Shown here in pieces: positions 37,894-47,754 of a stretch of DNA of 64,000 nucleotides. This stretch comes from Chitinasiproducens palmae (GTDB lineage: Bacteria > Pseudomonadota > Gammaproteobacteria > Burkholderiales > Burkholderiaceae). The stretch lies in contig NZ_FNLO01000001.1 of the NCBI RefSeq assembly GCF_900095735.1, forward strand, positions 418,634-482,633, given 5' to 3'. The notes under the pieces were generated by a model, which saw only the letters and a program-made list of their open reading frames with translations, ran no database searches and was not told the origin of the DNA. Position 1 is the stretch's first letter, and each line of letters opens with the position of its first letter. A program made the position numbers and the translations under genes.

Positions 37894-37964
37894 GCCGTCA
37901 AGTAACCTGAAATATCAAATTATACCGGTTATATAGACATCTGTTCCAACATGAGGAGAGCGCC

Positions 37965-38900
37965 ATGAGCCCAATCGACAGTGTGCCGGCACGCAACGTT
38001 GTTGCGCGCGACGATGCAGCGGAGACGAAAGTCGGAACGACGCAGGTTCGCCACCGAACGATGCCGATCGACGGCGTCGATCTGTTCTACCGCGAGGCGG
38101 GTGTGCCGGGTGCGCCGGTCGTGCTGCTGTTGCACGGCTTCGCCGCCTCGTCGTATATGTTCCGGAACCTGATTCCGGCACTGGCGCGCGACTACCACGT
38201 GATCGCGCCGGACCTGCCCGGCTTCGGACAAACGACGGTGCAAGCCGGGGTTGCATTCGACTACCGCTTCGAACGGCTGGCAGCCGTCATCGATGCGTTC
38301 ACGTTAGCCAAGCAGCTTGAACGTTACGCGCTTTACGTGTTCGATTACGGCGCACCGGTTGGCTGGCGATTGGCCGTGGCCCATCCCGAGCGCGTCACCG
38401 CCATCGTCACGCAGAACGGCAATGCCTACGAGGCCGGCTTGAGCAACGGCTGGGACGACATGCGCAAGGCTTGGGCTGATCCCAGCGCCGACAATCGCGA
38501 AGCATTACGTCGCTTCAACACCTATGAGATGATCAAGTGGCAGTACACCGAAGGCGTTCGCGATGTCTCGTTGATCGCGCCCGAGACCTATCAGCTGGCG
38601 CACGCCGCGATCGAACGCATCGGCGTCGACGCGCAGATGGATCTGTTGCTCGACTATGGCAGCAACATCCGACAATACGCCGAGCTCCATGCATATTTTC
38701 GTACGCATCGGCCGCCTACGCTGGCTGTGTGGGGCAAGAACGATCCGTTCTTTCTGCCGGCCGGAGCGGACGCGTTCAAGCAAGACAACCCGCGGGCCGA
38801 AGTGCACTTCCTGGACAGCGGCCATTTCGCGATCGAAACGCACGGCAGCGAGATCGCATCCCGCATGACGGCATTCCTGCGCCGCACCGTCGAGCGTTGA
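37965..38900 (+). CDS. Alpha/beta hydrolase (epoxide hydrolase/haloalkane dehalogenase type)
   Basis: A 311-residue hydrolase: oxyanion region LLLHGFAASSYMFRNLIPAL, nucleophile position in VFDYGAPVGW (Asp rather than Ser, as in epoxide hydrolases and dehalogenases), acid region WGKNDPFFL, and His in LDSGHFAIETH. GAGGAGAG lies before the ATG. Substrate unknown; it is probably controlled by the divergent CGNR gene. Confidence 0.83.
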   Translation: MSPIDSVPARNVVARDDAAETKVGTTQVRHRTMPIDGVDLFYREAGVPGAPVVLLLHGFAASSYMFRNLIPALARDYHVIAPDLPGFGQTTVQAGVAFDYRFERLAAVIDAFTLAKQLERYALYVFDYGAPVGWRLAVAHPERVTAIVTQNGNAYEAGLSNGWDDMRKAWADPSADNREALRRFNTYEMIKWQYTEGVRDVSLIAPETYQLAHAAIERIGVDAQMDLLLDYGSNIRQYAELHAYFRTHRPPTLAVWGKNDPFFLPAGADAFKQDNPRAEVHFLDSGHFAIETHGSEIASRMTAFLRRTVER

Positions 38901-39352
38901 AAGCTCGCCAGCGCGCAGCCGACCTACCTGAGCGCTGCGCCGAGTGTGTCGTCGCGATCGGCATCGCGGGCTGCCGTTCTTTCCTGCGCCCGCTCAGGTC
39001 GTTACGTCGACGAACGACCAACGACGCGGCTTCCGCAACGCAGAGACGGGACCCCGGCTACGTCTCGCGGACGTCCGACAGTTGCGTCGCAGCCCTCCGG
39101 TTGCGCTCGTCGGATGTCCGGGCAGCGCGGCCCGGATCGGTGCAGGTCGGCGGCTCAAAGCTTTTCTTGCGAGACGGAAAAGTTAAAATTGCTGGACAAA
39201 AAGCCAGGTTTTCTTCATTGTGTTGCCCTCATAATGCGATGCCGAAGGCACGTCCAGACGTGCCTCGATGCAGGCCCGGGCATATCGGGTCGGTGTTAGG
39301 AATACGAAAGGTATCGCGTATCTTCCGTCCCCCAATCGAAGAAGAAAACCTG
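38901..39352. other. Spacer upstream of the gluconate dehydrogenase operon
   Basis: 452 bp with no supported gene. The segment 39180-39240 is AT-richer (GTTAAAATTGCTGGACAAAA) and is the best place for the gad promoter. No PtxS-like palindrome was found here by eye. Confidence 0.4.
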
Positions 39353-40081
39353 ATGTCTGAGACGAAGGAGCCGCGCCGTCGATTTTTGCGACAGGTGTTT
39401 GCCATCGTGCCGGCCGCGACGGTGGCGTCCGGCGCGACACTCGGTGCCGCCGCCTGCACCAGCCACGCGGCGGACCACGCCGCGCCGGCGGCCAGGGCTG
39501 ACTACCATCCGTCCTATTTCACTGCCGACGAGTGGCGCTTCATCAATGCGGCAGTCGACAAACTGATTCCCGCAGACGCGCTCGGACCGGGTGCGCTCCA
39601 GGCAGGGGTGCCGGAGTTCATCGACCGGCAAATGGACACGCCGTACGGGCACGGCAAACTTTGGTACATGCAGGGACCCTTCCATCCCGATCAAGCGCCG
39701 GAGATGGGCTATCAGATGAGTCTCGCGCCGCGTGACATGTATCGTCACGGCATCAAGGCCTGCAACGACTTCTGTGTGCGGCAATTCGGTGGCAAGTCGT
39801 TTGCCGATCTCGATGCGGATACGCAGGTCAAGGTGCTCGGCGATCTCGAACACGGCAAGATCACCCTCGAGCCGGTGCCGGCGAAAACTTTTTTCTCTTA
39901 CCTGTTGAACAACGCGAAGGAAGGGTTCCTGTCGGACCCGATCTACGGCGGCAATCGCGACATGGTCGGCTGGAAGATGGTCGGCTTCACGGGCGCGCGA
40001 GCGGATTTCATGGATTGGATCGAACAGCCGGGCGCGAAGTATCCGTACGGCCCGGTGTCGATCGACGGCAGCCGGGGTTGA
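39353..40081 (+). CDS. Gluconate 2-dehydrogenase subunit 3 (gamma, Tat-exported)
   Basis: A 242-residue small subunit. The N-terminus RRRFLRQVFAIVPAATVASG is a twin-arginine signal that would carry the folded FAD subunit to the periplasm. The mature part has the family segments DEWRFINAAVDKLIPAD and YQMSLAPRDMYRHGI. ATG 39353 is chosen from the Tat motif; the frame upstream is noise. It is the first gene of a three-gene operon. Confidence 0.9.
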   Translation: MSETKEPRRRFLRQVFAIVPAATVASGATLGAAACTSHAADHAAPAARADYHPSYFTADEWRFINAAVDKLIPADALGPGALQAGVPEFIDRQMDTPYGHGKLWYMQGPFHPDQAPEMGYQMSLAPRDMYRHGIKACNDFCVRQFGGKSFADLDADTQVKVLGDLEHGKITLEPVPAKTFFSYLLNNAKEGFLSDPIYGGNRDMVGWKMVGFTGARADFMDWIEQPGAKYPYGPVSIDGSRG

Positions 40082-40084
40082 GTC

Positions 40085-41860
40085 GTGGCGATCAAAAACA
40101 AGAAGGTGGAGTGCGTCATCGTCGGCATGGGCTGGACGGGCGCAATTCTCGGGCAGGAACTGACCAGCGCGGGCGTCGAGGTATTGGCGCTCGAACGCGG
40201 ACCGATGCGTGACACGCCGACCGAGGCGAATTATCCACGCGTCGCGGACGAACTCCGGTATGCGGTTCGCGGCGATCTGTTCCAGGACCTGTCGGCCGAA
40301 ACAGTGACGATCCGGCACGGTCTGGGCGACGTGGCCGTGCCCTACCGTCAGAACGGTTCGTTCCTGCTCGGCAACGGGGTCGGCGGTGCGGGCTTCCACT
40401 GGAACGGCATGCACTATCGGATGTTGCCGGAAGAACTGCAGTTGCGTACCCGCTATGAAGAGCGGTACGGGAAGAAGTTCATTCCCGAGGGCATGCAGGT
40501 GCAGGACTTCGGCGTGACCTATGAGGAGATGGAGCCGTTCTTCGACTTTGCCGAGAAGGTGTTCGGCACGTCGGGCAAGGCCGGCAATCTAAACGGCACG
40601 ATCCAGGCCGGTGGCAATCCGCTGGAAGGTCGGCGCAGCAGCGAGTTTCCGACGCCGCCGCTTGCCAACTCGCTGGGTGCCTCGCTGTTCGAGAAAGCGG
40701 CGCGCGACGTCGGCTTCCATCCGTATCCGGCACCCGCGGCGAATTGCTCGGAACCGTACACGAACCCATATGGCGTGCGGCTCGGGCCGTGCAACTTCTG
40801 CGGCTACTGCGAAAACTTCGGCTGCTACATGTATTCGAAGGCGTCGCCGCAGACGACCATCCTGCCGGTGCTGCTGAAGAAGCCGAACTTCCAACTGCGC
40901 ACCAATGCCTATGTCACCCGCGTGCTGCTCGACGCCGAGAAGAAGCGTGCGACAGGGGTGGTGTACATCGATGCGCAGGGCCGCGAAGTCGAGCAGCCGG
41001 CCGACATGGTCATCCTGTCCGCTTTCCAGATGCACAACGTACGCCTTCTGCTGCTCTCCGGCATCGGCAAGCCGTACGACCCGCAGACCGGGGAGGGCGT
41101 GGTCGGCCGCAATTACGCGTACCAGATGAATGGCGGCATCAACGTGCTGCTGCCGAAGGGTACGCAGCTCAATCCATTCATCGGTTCCGGTGCCGGCGGC
41201 GTCGGCATGGACGACCTGAACGGCGACCAGTTCGACCACGGTCCGCTGGGTTTCGTCGGTGGCGCGAGCATTCGCCACGTCCGCACAGGCGGACGCCCGA
41301 TCAAGCAGGCGCAAGCCGTGCCCGGCACGCCGAGTTGGGGCAGTCAATGGAAGGCGGGGGTGTCGGATGCCTATCAGCGCTACATGGCGATCGGCATATC
41401 CGGCTCCGTGATGCCCTATCGCGACGCATACCTCGACCTCGACCCGACCTATCGCGACGCGCACGGTCTGCCGCTGCTGCGCATGACGTTCGACTGGCAC
41501 GACAACGAATACGCGATGCTCGACCATATCGGGACGCGGATGGAGGAGGTGGCGAAGGCGATGAATCCGGAGAAATACTTCCGTTCGATTCGCAAGAAGG
41601 GACAGCACTACGACACACGCGTCTACCAGTCGACGCACACCACCGGCGGCGCCGTGATGGGCAGCTCGCCGGTCAACAGCGTGGTCAACAAGTATCTGCA
41701 GAGCTGGGACGTGCCGAACGTGTTCGTGACCGGCGCGTCCGCTTTCCCGCAGAACATGGGCTACAACCCGACCGGTATCGTGGCTGCGCTCGCGTTCCAC
41801 GCGGCCAAGGCAATTCGCGAACAGTATCTCAAAGACCCGGCTCCGCTGGTGCAGGCTTGA
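40085..41860 (+). CDS. Gluconate 2-dehydrogenase FAD subunit (GMC family, alpha)
   Basis: A 591-residue GMC oxidoreductase starting at GTG, 3 bp after the gamma gene. The FAD-binding turn is VIVGMGWTGAILG; the cysteine cluster CNFCGYCENFGC (about 236-247) matches the 3Fe-4S site of Burkholderia FAD glucose dehydrogenases. The C-terminal active site is STHTTGGAVMGSSP and PQNMGYNPTG. It oxidises gluconate to 2-ketogluconate in the periplasm and passes electrons to the cytochrome subunit. Glucose or another polyol as substrate is possible; the kgu genes in the window favour gluconate. Confidence 0.9.
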   Translation: MAIKNKKVECVIVGMGWTGAILGQELTSAGVEVLALERGPMRDTPTEANYPRVADELRYAVRGDLFQDLSAETVTIRHGLGDVAVPYRQNGSFLLGNGVGGAGFHWNGMHYRMLPEELQLRTRYEERYGKKFIPEGMQVQDFGVTYEEMEPFFDFAEKVFGTSGKAGNLNGTIQAGGNPLEGRRSSEFPTPPLANSLGASLFEKAARDVGFHPYPAPAANCSEPYTNPYGVRLGPCNFCGYCENFGCYMYSKASPQTTILPVLLKKPNFQLRTNAYVTRVLLDAEKKRATGVVYIDAQGREVEQPADMVILSAFQMHNVRLLLLSGIGKPYDPQTGEGVVGRNYAYQMNGGINVLLPKGTQLNPFIGSGAGGVGMDDLNGDQFDHGPLGFVGGASIRHVRTGGRPIKQAQAVPGTPSWGSQWKAGVSDAYQRYMAIGISGSVMPYRDAYLDLDPTYRDAHGLPLLRMTFDWHDNEYAMLDHIGTRMEEVAKAMNPEKYFRSIRKKGQHYDTRVYQSTHTTGGAVMGSSPVNSVVNKYLQSWDVPNVFVTGASAFPQNMGYNPTGIVAALAFHAAKAIREQYLKDPAPLVQA

Positions 41861-41870
41861 GGAGACCGGC

Positions 41871-43361
41871 ATGAAGATCAGAAATTGGGCGCTTGGCGCC
41901 ATGTCGTCCGCCGTGCTCGCCGGTGCGGGCTGGACCCTGCTTGCCCACGCGCAGGCACCGATCGGATCGTCGGCGCCGCGCGCGCCCGAGCCGGCCTCGT
42001 CGCTGGGCCCGTCGAACGAGCACGGCCAGGGCCGCGACGCGACGCCCCGTCCATCCTCCGAGGCCGTCCCGCCGGCGGCTGCGGACGGGACGTTGCGGGC
42101 GGCTCCCGGCGCCGCGTCGGCGGCTGCATCAAATGCGACCGAGGATCCCGTGCTCGCGCGCGGGCGCTATCTGGCGGCCGCCGGCGACTGCGTTGCCTGC
42201 CACACTGCGAAGGGCGGCAAACCGTTTGCGGGCGGGCTTGGCATCGCGTCGCCACTCGGTACCATCTACTCGACGAACATCACGCCCGACAAGGCGACCG
42301 GCATCGGCAATTACTCGCTGGAAGATTTCGACAGGGCCCTGCGGCACGGTATCGCGAAGGACGGCTCGACCTTGTATCCGGCGATGCCCTACGTGTCCTA
42401 TGCGAAGGTGAAGCCTGCCGACATCAAGGCGCTGTACGCTTACTTCATGCAGGCAGTCCCGCCCGTGGCGCAGGCCAACAAGGGCACGGACATTCCGTGG
42501 CCGTTGTCGATGCGCTGGCCGTTGCGCTTCTGGCGGATGGCGTTCGCGCCCGACGTCGCAAGCGACGACCCGTCGGCACCGTCCGACCGGGTGGCGCGCG
42601 GGCGCTATCTTGTCGAAGGTCTCGGCCATTGCGGCGCTTGCCATACGCCGCGCGGTGTCGGCTTGCAGGAAAAGGCGCTGGGCGATGATGGTCGGCTGTT
42701 CCTGTCCGGCGGGCTGATCGACGGCTACCTGGCGAAGAATCTTCGGGGCGATCCGAAGGACGGGCTGGGCAGCTGGAGCGATGAGGACATCGTCGCGTTC
42801 CTGAAGGGCGGGCGCAACGCGCACTCCGCGGCATTCGGCGGCATGGCCGAGGTGGTGCAGGACAGCACGCAGTACATGACCGAGGCAGATCTTGGTGCGA
42901 TCGCGGCGTACCTGAAAACGCTCTCGCCGGTCGATCCGGCCGCGCAGCCGCTGCGCGCCGACGACACGGCCGCGAAGGCGCTGCGCGCGGGCACGGACCG
43001 CGGCAACGGCGCGATGACGTTCATCGACAACTGCGCGGCGTGCCACCGGACGAGCGGCAGCGGTTACGCGTACACGTTCCCACGGCTGGCACTGTCGAGC
43101 GTCGTCAATACCGACGACCCGACCTCGCTGATCCGCATCGTGCTGCGCGGCGGTGAGATGCCGTGGACCGACGCTGCGCCGACGCATTATGCGATGCCGG
43201 CTTTTGCCGATCGGCTCAGCGACCGCGACGTTGCGGACGTGCTCACGTTCGTGCGTTCCAGTTGGGGCAACCACGCCCCCGCGGTCAGCGCCGAGCAGGT
43301 CGCCAAGGTGCGCAAGGCCGCGAAGGCCGATGCGCCGCCGAAGCGCGCGGAGAACCGCTAG
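41871..43361 (+). CDS. Gluconate 2-dehydrogenase cytochrome c subunit (three hemes)
   Basis: A 496-residue exported cytochrome with signal peptide (residues 1-28) and three CxxCH heme sites: CVACH (107-111), CGACH (254-258) and CAACH (388-392). It takes electrons from the FAD subunit to ubiquinone. Residues 30-95 form an Ala/Pro/Ser-rich linker longer than in typical homologs. GGAG lies before the ATG; the spacing to the alpha gene is 10 bp. Confidence 0.92.
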   Translation: MKIRNWALGAMSSAVLAGAGWTLLAHAQAPIGSSAPRAPEPASSLGPSNEHGQGRDATPRPSSEAVPPAAADGTLRAAPGAASAAASNATEDPVLARGRYLAAAGDCVACHTAKGGKPFAGGLGIASPLGTIYSTNITPDKATGIGNYSLEDFDRALRHGIAKDGSTLYPAMPYVSYAKVKPADIKALYAYFMQAVPPVAQANKGTDIPWPLSMRWPLRFWRMAFAPDVASDDPSAPSDRVARGRYLVEGLGHCGACHTPRGVGLQEKALGDDGRLFLSGGLIDGYLAKNLRGDPKDGLGSWSDEDIVAFLKGGRNAHSAAFGGMAEVVQDSTQYMTEADLGAIAAYLKTLSPVDPAAQPLRADDTAAKALRAGTDRGNGAMTFIDNCAACHRTSGSGYAYTFPRLALSSVVNTDDPTSLIRIVLRGGEMPWTDAAPTHYAMPAFADRLSDRDVADVLTFVRSSWGNHAPAVSAEQVAKVRKAAKADAPPKRAENR

Positions 43362-43844
43362 CCGTTTGAACGCGCGGCGGCCGGCCCCGCGCGTCGCGAT
43401 CGTCCGCTGCGCGGTAAGTCGCTGAGGGCGTGAGCGATCGACATCGTGTATCGCGGACGGGCGCGGGGCGTCGCGCGTTCGCATCGTCCAGGCCGGCCAT
43501 GGTGCCGATGCGTGCGATCCCTGCCAGCCGCGCCGCGACTGCCCTGGGCTGGCGCTCGGCAACGCAGTGCGCCGCGCCCACGTCGCAGACAACGTTATGG
43601 CCGATGATCGGCGATGCGGCCGGACTGCGTCCGGCTTGGGGCGTGCGCCCGCATTCGCCCCGCTCGGCGTGCCGAACGTCTGTACGATGCAAGCGGCGCA
43701 CGCGTCGGCCGTCTCTGCTGTGAACCTCACGAAATACGTTCGACGCGCCTGCCACGCGAGCCACGCAGAGAATGTAACGCAAACGCGCATGACGGTGCTG
43801 CGGCATGTGCGCTTGCCTCACCGTGTCGGTCGACAGCCGTGCCG
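43362..43844. other. Convergent spacer, no gene seen
   Basis: 483 bp lie between the cytochrome gene and the LysR gene. Several frames are open but none shows family features. No strong hairpin with T-run was identified. Confidence 0.4.
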
Positions 43845-44819
43845 TCAGGTTCGTGCGATGGTGCGCACAGTCGTTTTCAGTGTCGTGTCGTCGACGCACT
43901 GCGCGACGCAGAAGTCGATGAACTCGGCAGTGGCCTCGTCTATCGTCTGCTCGGGGCGCGGGCGTATCACATAGCGCCACGATCCTTCCATCTCGGCGTC
44001 GGGCATCAACTTCACCAGGCGTTGATCGGCCAGCTCCGCGTCGATCAGCGGTAGCCGTCCAAGCGCGATGCCCAAGCCAGCGACCGCGGCGGACACGACC
44101 GCGCTCATTCCGTGCAGCACCAGGGGTTCGCACCACGTTGCCTCGGCCAACTGCAATCGCGCCTGCCACGTGCGCCAGGAGGTCTCCGGGCTCGCGACAT
44201 GCTTCTCGATGATCAGCCGATGCCGTCGGAACACCTCCGGGTCAGTGCGGTACGCCGGCGCGATCAGCCCTGGGCTGCACACGGGCACGATGGTCTCCCG
44301 CATCAGCGGTACGTCATCAGCGTGCATGCGATGGGGTCCCTGGTCACGGACGTGCAGGAACGCGACATCGATGTCTCCCGCTTTCCAGGACGGCGCCTGG
44401 TTGGTATGAAGTCGCACTTCGACGTCGACATCAGGCCGTTGCGACATGAATCCCCCGAGTCGTGGAACCAGCCACAGCGAGGCGAACGACGCATTCGCCG
44501 AGATCCTGATACGACGGCGCTCCTCACCTTGGGCGGCGGCCCGGGTACTCCGACACGCGGCCTCCAGCAGCGACAGCGAGTGCCGAACGGAAGCCAGCAA
44601 GCCCCAGCCGATCTCGGTCGGCTCCGCGCGACGCAGCTTGCCGCCTCTTTTGAGGAGCGTCGCGCCGAGGTCCGCTTCGAGGGCGCGCAATTGGTGACTG
44701 ACGGCGCTCTTGGTGACATGCAGTTCCGCCGCGGCCTGGCTCAGGTTTCCGAGGCGGGCGACGGCCTCGAACGCGCGCAGCGCCGTGAGCGGGGGAGTAC
44801 GCGTCGCAATGGTCTTCAT
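43845..44819 (-). CDS. LysR family regulator (GcvA-like)
   Basis: A 324-residue LysR protein: winged helix (PPLTALRAFEAVARLGNLSQAAAELHV then SAVSHQLRALE) and a two-lobed effector domain of the GcvA subgroup (RRIRISANASFASLWLVPRL). ATG 44819 is chosen from the family start. It is divergent from the exported lyase gene, which is the likely target. Confidence 0.88.
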   Translation of the reverse strand: MKTIATRTPPLTALRAFEAVARLGNLSQAAAELHVTKSAVSHQLRALEADLGATLLKRGGKLRRAEPTEIGWGLLASVRHSLSLLEAACRSTRAAAQGEERRRIRISANASFASLWLVPRLGGFMSQRPDVDVEVRLHTNQAPSWKAGDIDVAFLHVRDQGPHRMHADDVPLMRETIVPVCSPGLIAPAYRTDPEVFRRHRLIIEKHVASPETSWRTWQARLQLAEATWCEPLVLHGMSAVVSAAVAGLGIALGRLPLIDAELADQRLVKLMPDAEMEGSWRYVIRPRPEQTIDEATAEFIDFCVAQCVDDTTLKTTVRTIART

Positions 44820-45221
44820 GAGTTGAGCGCAATTCAACCTTTGATAGAGAAAGTGTCGCTTCCGGAAAATGTCGAGAGCCGGAAGAATGTCTGGCAAAGG
44901 AGACAGCCGTTGCCGGCGCCGACACCGCGAGACGCCGGCGCCGGCCGCATGCCGCGATAAATACGTATCACGCCAACAGAAGCGGCCGCACCGGACAAGG
45001 AAATCGGCTCGTGCCGCGAACGCATTCAGCGTCTGGCAGCGGAGCACTTTTGTCAACGGTCCAACATGCCATCGCTGCATGCGGACTGGGCGAACGGCCG
45101 ACGCCTGCCTCGCCTGCGTGCGCGCATGGCGCTCCTGAACAGCTGTGGTGGCCTCGATCGCTCTACAGCTCGGTCGATCCGTTCGGGCCCAAGGTTCTCG
45201 GTACTTTCTATGAGGTCATGC
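44820..45221. promoter_or_regulatory. LysR / exported lyase divergent control region
   Basis: 402 bp. Next to the LysR start there is TTGA-N7-TCAA (44822-44838), which contains a T-N11-A LysR core and could be an autoregulatory site. Further out TTCCGG (44860-44865) and CCGGAA (44879-44884) form an inverted repeat. Neither is proven. Confidence 0.45.
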
Positions 45222-46787
45222 ATGAATGCACTGCGTCGTATCGCCAACATTGTCGCGCTTTCGATGATCGGTCTCGCGGCCTCCGCGCAAGCCGAAGAAT
45301 CGCCGCGAGCCGACGCCACCCGCATCGGTCGCACATCGGTCCCGAAGGCGCCGGGCTTCCAGGAACTCTACGACTTCGACGCGGCCGCGCCCACGCTCGC
45401 GGATGCGACGTTTCGCTACGAGGTAAGGGTGCATCGCGCGCATGTGGTGATGCTGGCAGAGCAAGGCATCGTCACGCGGGCGGACGCAGCGACGATCCTG
45501 CGCGGGCTCGATGCCGTCGACGCTCGCGCTGCACGCGATCCTGGCCTGCGCACCTATCTGCCCTATGAGGCCGCGTTGATCAAGGAAATCGGTCCCGTCG
45601 CGGGACGGATGCATACCGGCCGCAGCCGTAACGATCTCGCCAACACGGTGAATCGCATGTACTACCGCGACCAACTGAACCGAACCATCGAGGCGTTGAT
45701 CGCCCTGCGCAAGGCGGTGGTGCAGAAGGCCGCGGACAACGTCGACACCGTGATGGTGGTGTACACGCATCGCAAGGAGGCGCAGCCGATCACGCTGGGG
45801 CACTACCTGATGGCCGTCTCCGAGAGCCTCGGCAAAAGCATCGATCGCTACGAACAGCTTTACCAGCGAGTCAATCAGAGCCCGCTTGGCGCAGCCGCGT
45901 CGGCCGGCACCGGGTGGCCGTTGAACCGCGAGCGAACCGCCGGCTTGCTTGGCTTCGACGGTCTGGTGGTCAACACGATCGAGGGAACCGCGGGCTGGGA
46001 TCACATTGCCGAGTTTGCTTCGGACAATGCGATCTACCTGAGTGGCTTGGGACGCCTGGGTTCCGAGATACAGCTCTGGACCACCGACGAATATCGTTCC
46101 GCCGAGCTCGATTCCGCCTATGCCGGCATCAGCAGCATCATGCCGCAGAAGAAGAACCCGGATTCGATCGAGCGATCGCGGCAGATTGCTGCCAACAGTG
46201 TCGGCGCGCTGACTTCGATCCTGACCTCTTTGAACGCCATCGAATATCAGCACAGTGTGGCGCGCGTGCCGTTGGAACCGCGTTCGATCGATGCGCTGCT
46301 CGCAGCGACGCATGCGATGACCGGGGTGGTGCAGACGCTGCATCCGAACAAGCAGCAGATGCTGCGTTACGCGGCCGAGAACTTTTCCACGATGACCGAC
46401 CTGGCCGATGCCATCGTGAGGGAGAGCGGCATTGATTTTCGTGAGGCGCATGAGATTGTCGCGCGGGTCGTGAATGCGGCGATTGACGCCGGGATGCCGG
46501 CGAACAGGATCGACGCGAAGATGGTGCAGCAGGCGGCACAGGCGCAACTCGGTCATCCACTGAACGTGTCCGATGCCGCGATTCGCGATGCACTGGACCC
46601 GACCAGCAACGTGGCGCGACGCAACGGCGTCGGCGGCCCCGCGCCCGCCGCCGTGCAGCGGACCATCGAGCAGGCGCGGCGAGAGCTGAGTGCCGAAGAC
46701 GCACGACAGAGCAAGCGCACGCAGGCCCTGGCCGTAGCTGCCCGGCAGTTGGACGCGGCCGCGGCGCAATTGGCTTCGCAACGCTGA
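45222..46787 (+). CDS. Exported argininosuccinate lyase/fumarase-superfamily lyase
   Basis: A 521-residue lyase with a Sec signal peptide (NALRRIANIVALSMIGLAAS, then AQA-E cleavage near residue 25). Superfamily catalytic motifs are intact: HTGRSRND (131-138), the YTHRKEAQP histidine (about 183) and SSIMPQKKNPD (about 304-314) with the catalytic serine loop. TGWPLNRERTAGLLGF matches the argininosuccinate lyase signature region. ATG 45222 has GAGG at the right spacing; ATG 45210 is an alternative. True argininosuccinate lyases are cytoplasmic, so this is probably a periplasmic lyase acting on another aspartate- or succinate-type adduct (inference). Confidence 0.8.
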   Translation: MNALRRIANIVALSMIGLAASAQAEESPRADATRIGRTSVPKAPGFQELYDFDAAAPTLADATFRYEVRVHRAHVVMLAEQGIVTRADAATILRGLDAVDARAARDPGLRTYLPYEAALIKEIGPVAGRMHTGRSRNDLANTVNRMYYRDQLNRTIEALIALRKAVVQKAADNVDTVMVVYTHRKEAQPITLGHYLMAVSESLGKSIDRYEQLYQRVNQSPLGAAASAGTGWPLNRERTAGLLGFDGLVVNTIEGTAGWDHIAEFASDNAIYLSGLGRLGSEIQLWTTDEYRSAELDSAYAGISSIMPQKKNPDSIERSRQIAANSVGALTSILTSLNAIEYQHSVARVPLEPRSIDALLAATHAMTGVVQTLHPNKQQMLRYAAENFSTMTDLADAIVRESGIDFREAHEIVARVVNAAIDAGMPANRIDAKMVQQAAQAQLGHPLNVSDAAIRDALDPTSNVARRNGVGGPAPAAVQRTIEQARRELSAEDARQSKRTQALAVAARQLDAAAAQLASQR

Positions 46788-47415
46788 AGCGTCGGCAGGC
46801 GGAATGAGTCCAACCGGAGCAACAGCAGCGAGGCACGCGGTCGCCGCTCGAAGGGTGGTATTGCGAGCGCGCCCGCCGGTCGCGGCACGGCCGCCTGACA
46901 TGGGCCGCGGCTGCGCGGTCATGCCCGTCCTGCGGCCGGCCCGGCACGCCTCCAGACGCATTCGTCGGAGGCGCCAATTCAGAGGCGACGTCGCTTGGGC
47001 ACGTCCCGAGGAGCACGTCATCTTGTGCAAGCGTAGTGTTTCGAGAAAGCGAGAATGCGTCGTGGCGCGCGGTTCGGAAAGCCCGCCGCGCGCACCTGTT
47101 TCGGCCGAGCGGATTGGCCATGCGCAGCAGGTGGCTGATGCGCTGCCGCATGCAGTGAGCAGCGAGAGCGGCGCCGATCGCTTCAGCCGCATTGCGCACG
47201 AGAACGCGCAACTGCGAATTCTGCTCGCGCCGCACGATTCGCCGTTTGTCTTGCCAACCGCTGCGCGGCCGACCAAGAAGTAAATCTGGTTTGACCTCAC
47301 GGCGCGTCTGGCAACACGGTTGCGCAAGCTCCGGCCGAACCGCGCTTCGATGGCGCGGCGCGTTGCCAGCGTCGACTGAGACGTGACTAGCGAGAACGTG
47401 ACTAGCGAGACGGAA
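46788..47415. other. Spacer with short tandem repeat, no gene seen
   Basis: 628 bp without a convincing protein. At 47378-47430 three and a half units of GAGACGTGACTAGC-type (14-15 bp) occur, and the stop codon of the next gene lies within the last units. Confidence 0.45.
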
Positions 47416-47634
47416 CTAACGAGACGGAACGTTCAGCTCCCGCTTGGCGTGTTCCAGCCACATCAGGACTTTTTTCCAATGCAGGTCGCCGTACAGGCGA
47501 CGGAAGCGCATCGTTTCGTCGCAGTCGGCGTTCCGCCAGATGCCAAGCCGTTGATCGATGAAGGCGTGGGTTAGCGGAATGCCACATTCGACAGTGATGC
47601 AGTGGCGCCATTGCGCGTAGGTCGAGGGGATCAT
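47416..47634 (-). CDS. Hypothetical small protein divergent from zur
   Basis: 72 residues, family not recognised, but protein-like: MIPSTYAQWRHCITVECGIP, then DETMRFRRLYGDLHWKKVL. It has Cys, His and Asp/Glu residues that could bind metal. ATG 47634 has GGAG nine bases upstream; an earlier start at 47679 is possible. It shares a 120-bp intergenic region and the candidate Zur box with zur, so it may belong to the zinc-starvation regulon. Confidence 0.62.
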   Translation of the reverse strand: MIPSTYAQWRHCITVECGIPLTHAFIDQRLGIWRNADCDETMRFRRLYGDLHWKKVLMWLEHAKRELNVPSR

Positions 47635-47706
47635 TGTCGACGTCTCCGAGAACGGACTCCGGTGTAATCGGCGCGGCAACGCGATCTCACGCTTGCCATC
47701 GGTAAC

Positions 47707-47719
47707 GTTATAACATATC
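47707..47719. promoter_or_regulatory. Candidate Zur box
   Basis: GTTATAACATATC contains the perfect palindrome GTTATAAC. TATAACATATC matches the right half of the E. coli Zur consensus (TATAACATTTC) at 10 of 11 bases; the left half is weak. It sits between the divergent 72-aa gene and zur, 35 bp before the zur start. Confidence 0.6.
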
Positions 47720-47754
47720 GTTTACGCACTGATCAGCGATCGGACAAGGCGTGC

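Noticed and set aside
46804-47283. Plus-strand frame of 159 codons before the zur region
   Set aside because: Arg/Ala-rich without motif or ribosome-binding site; reads like random GC-rich sequence.
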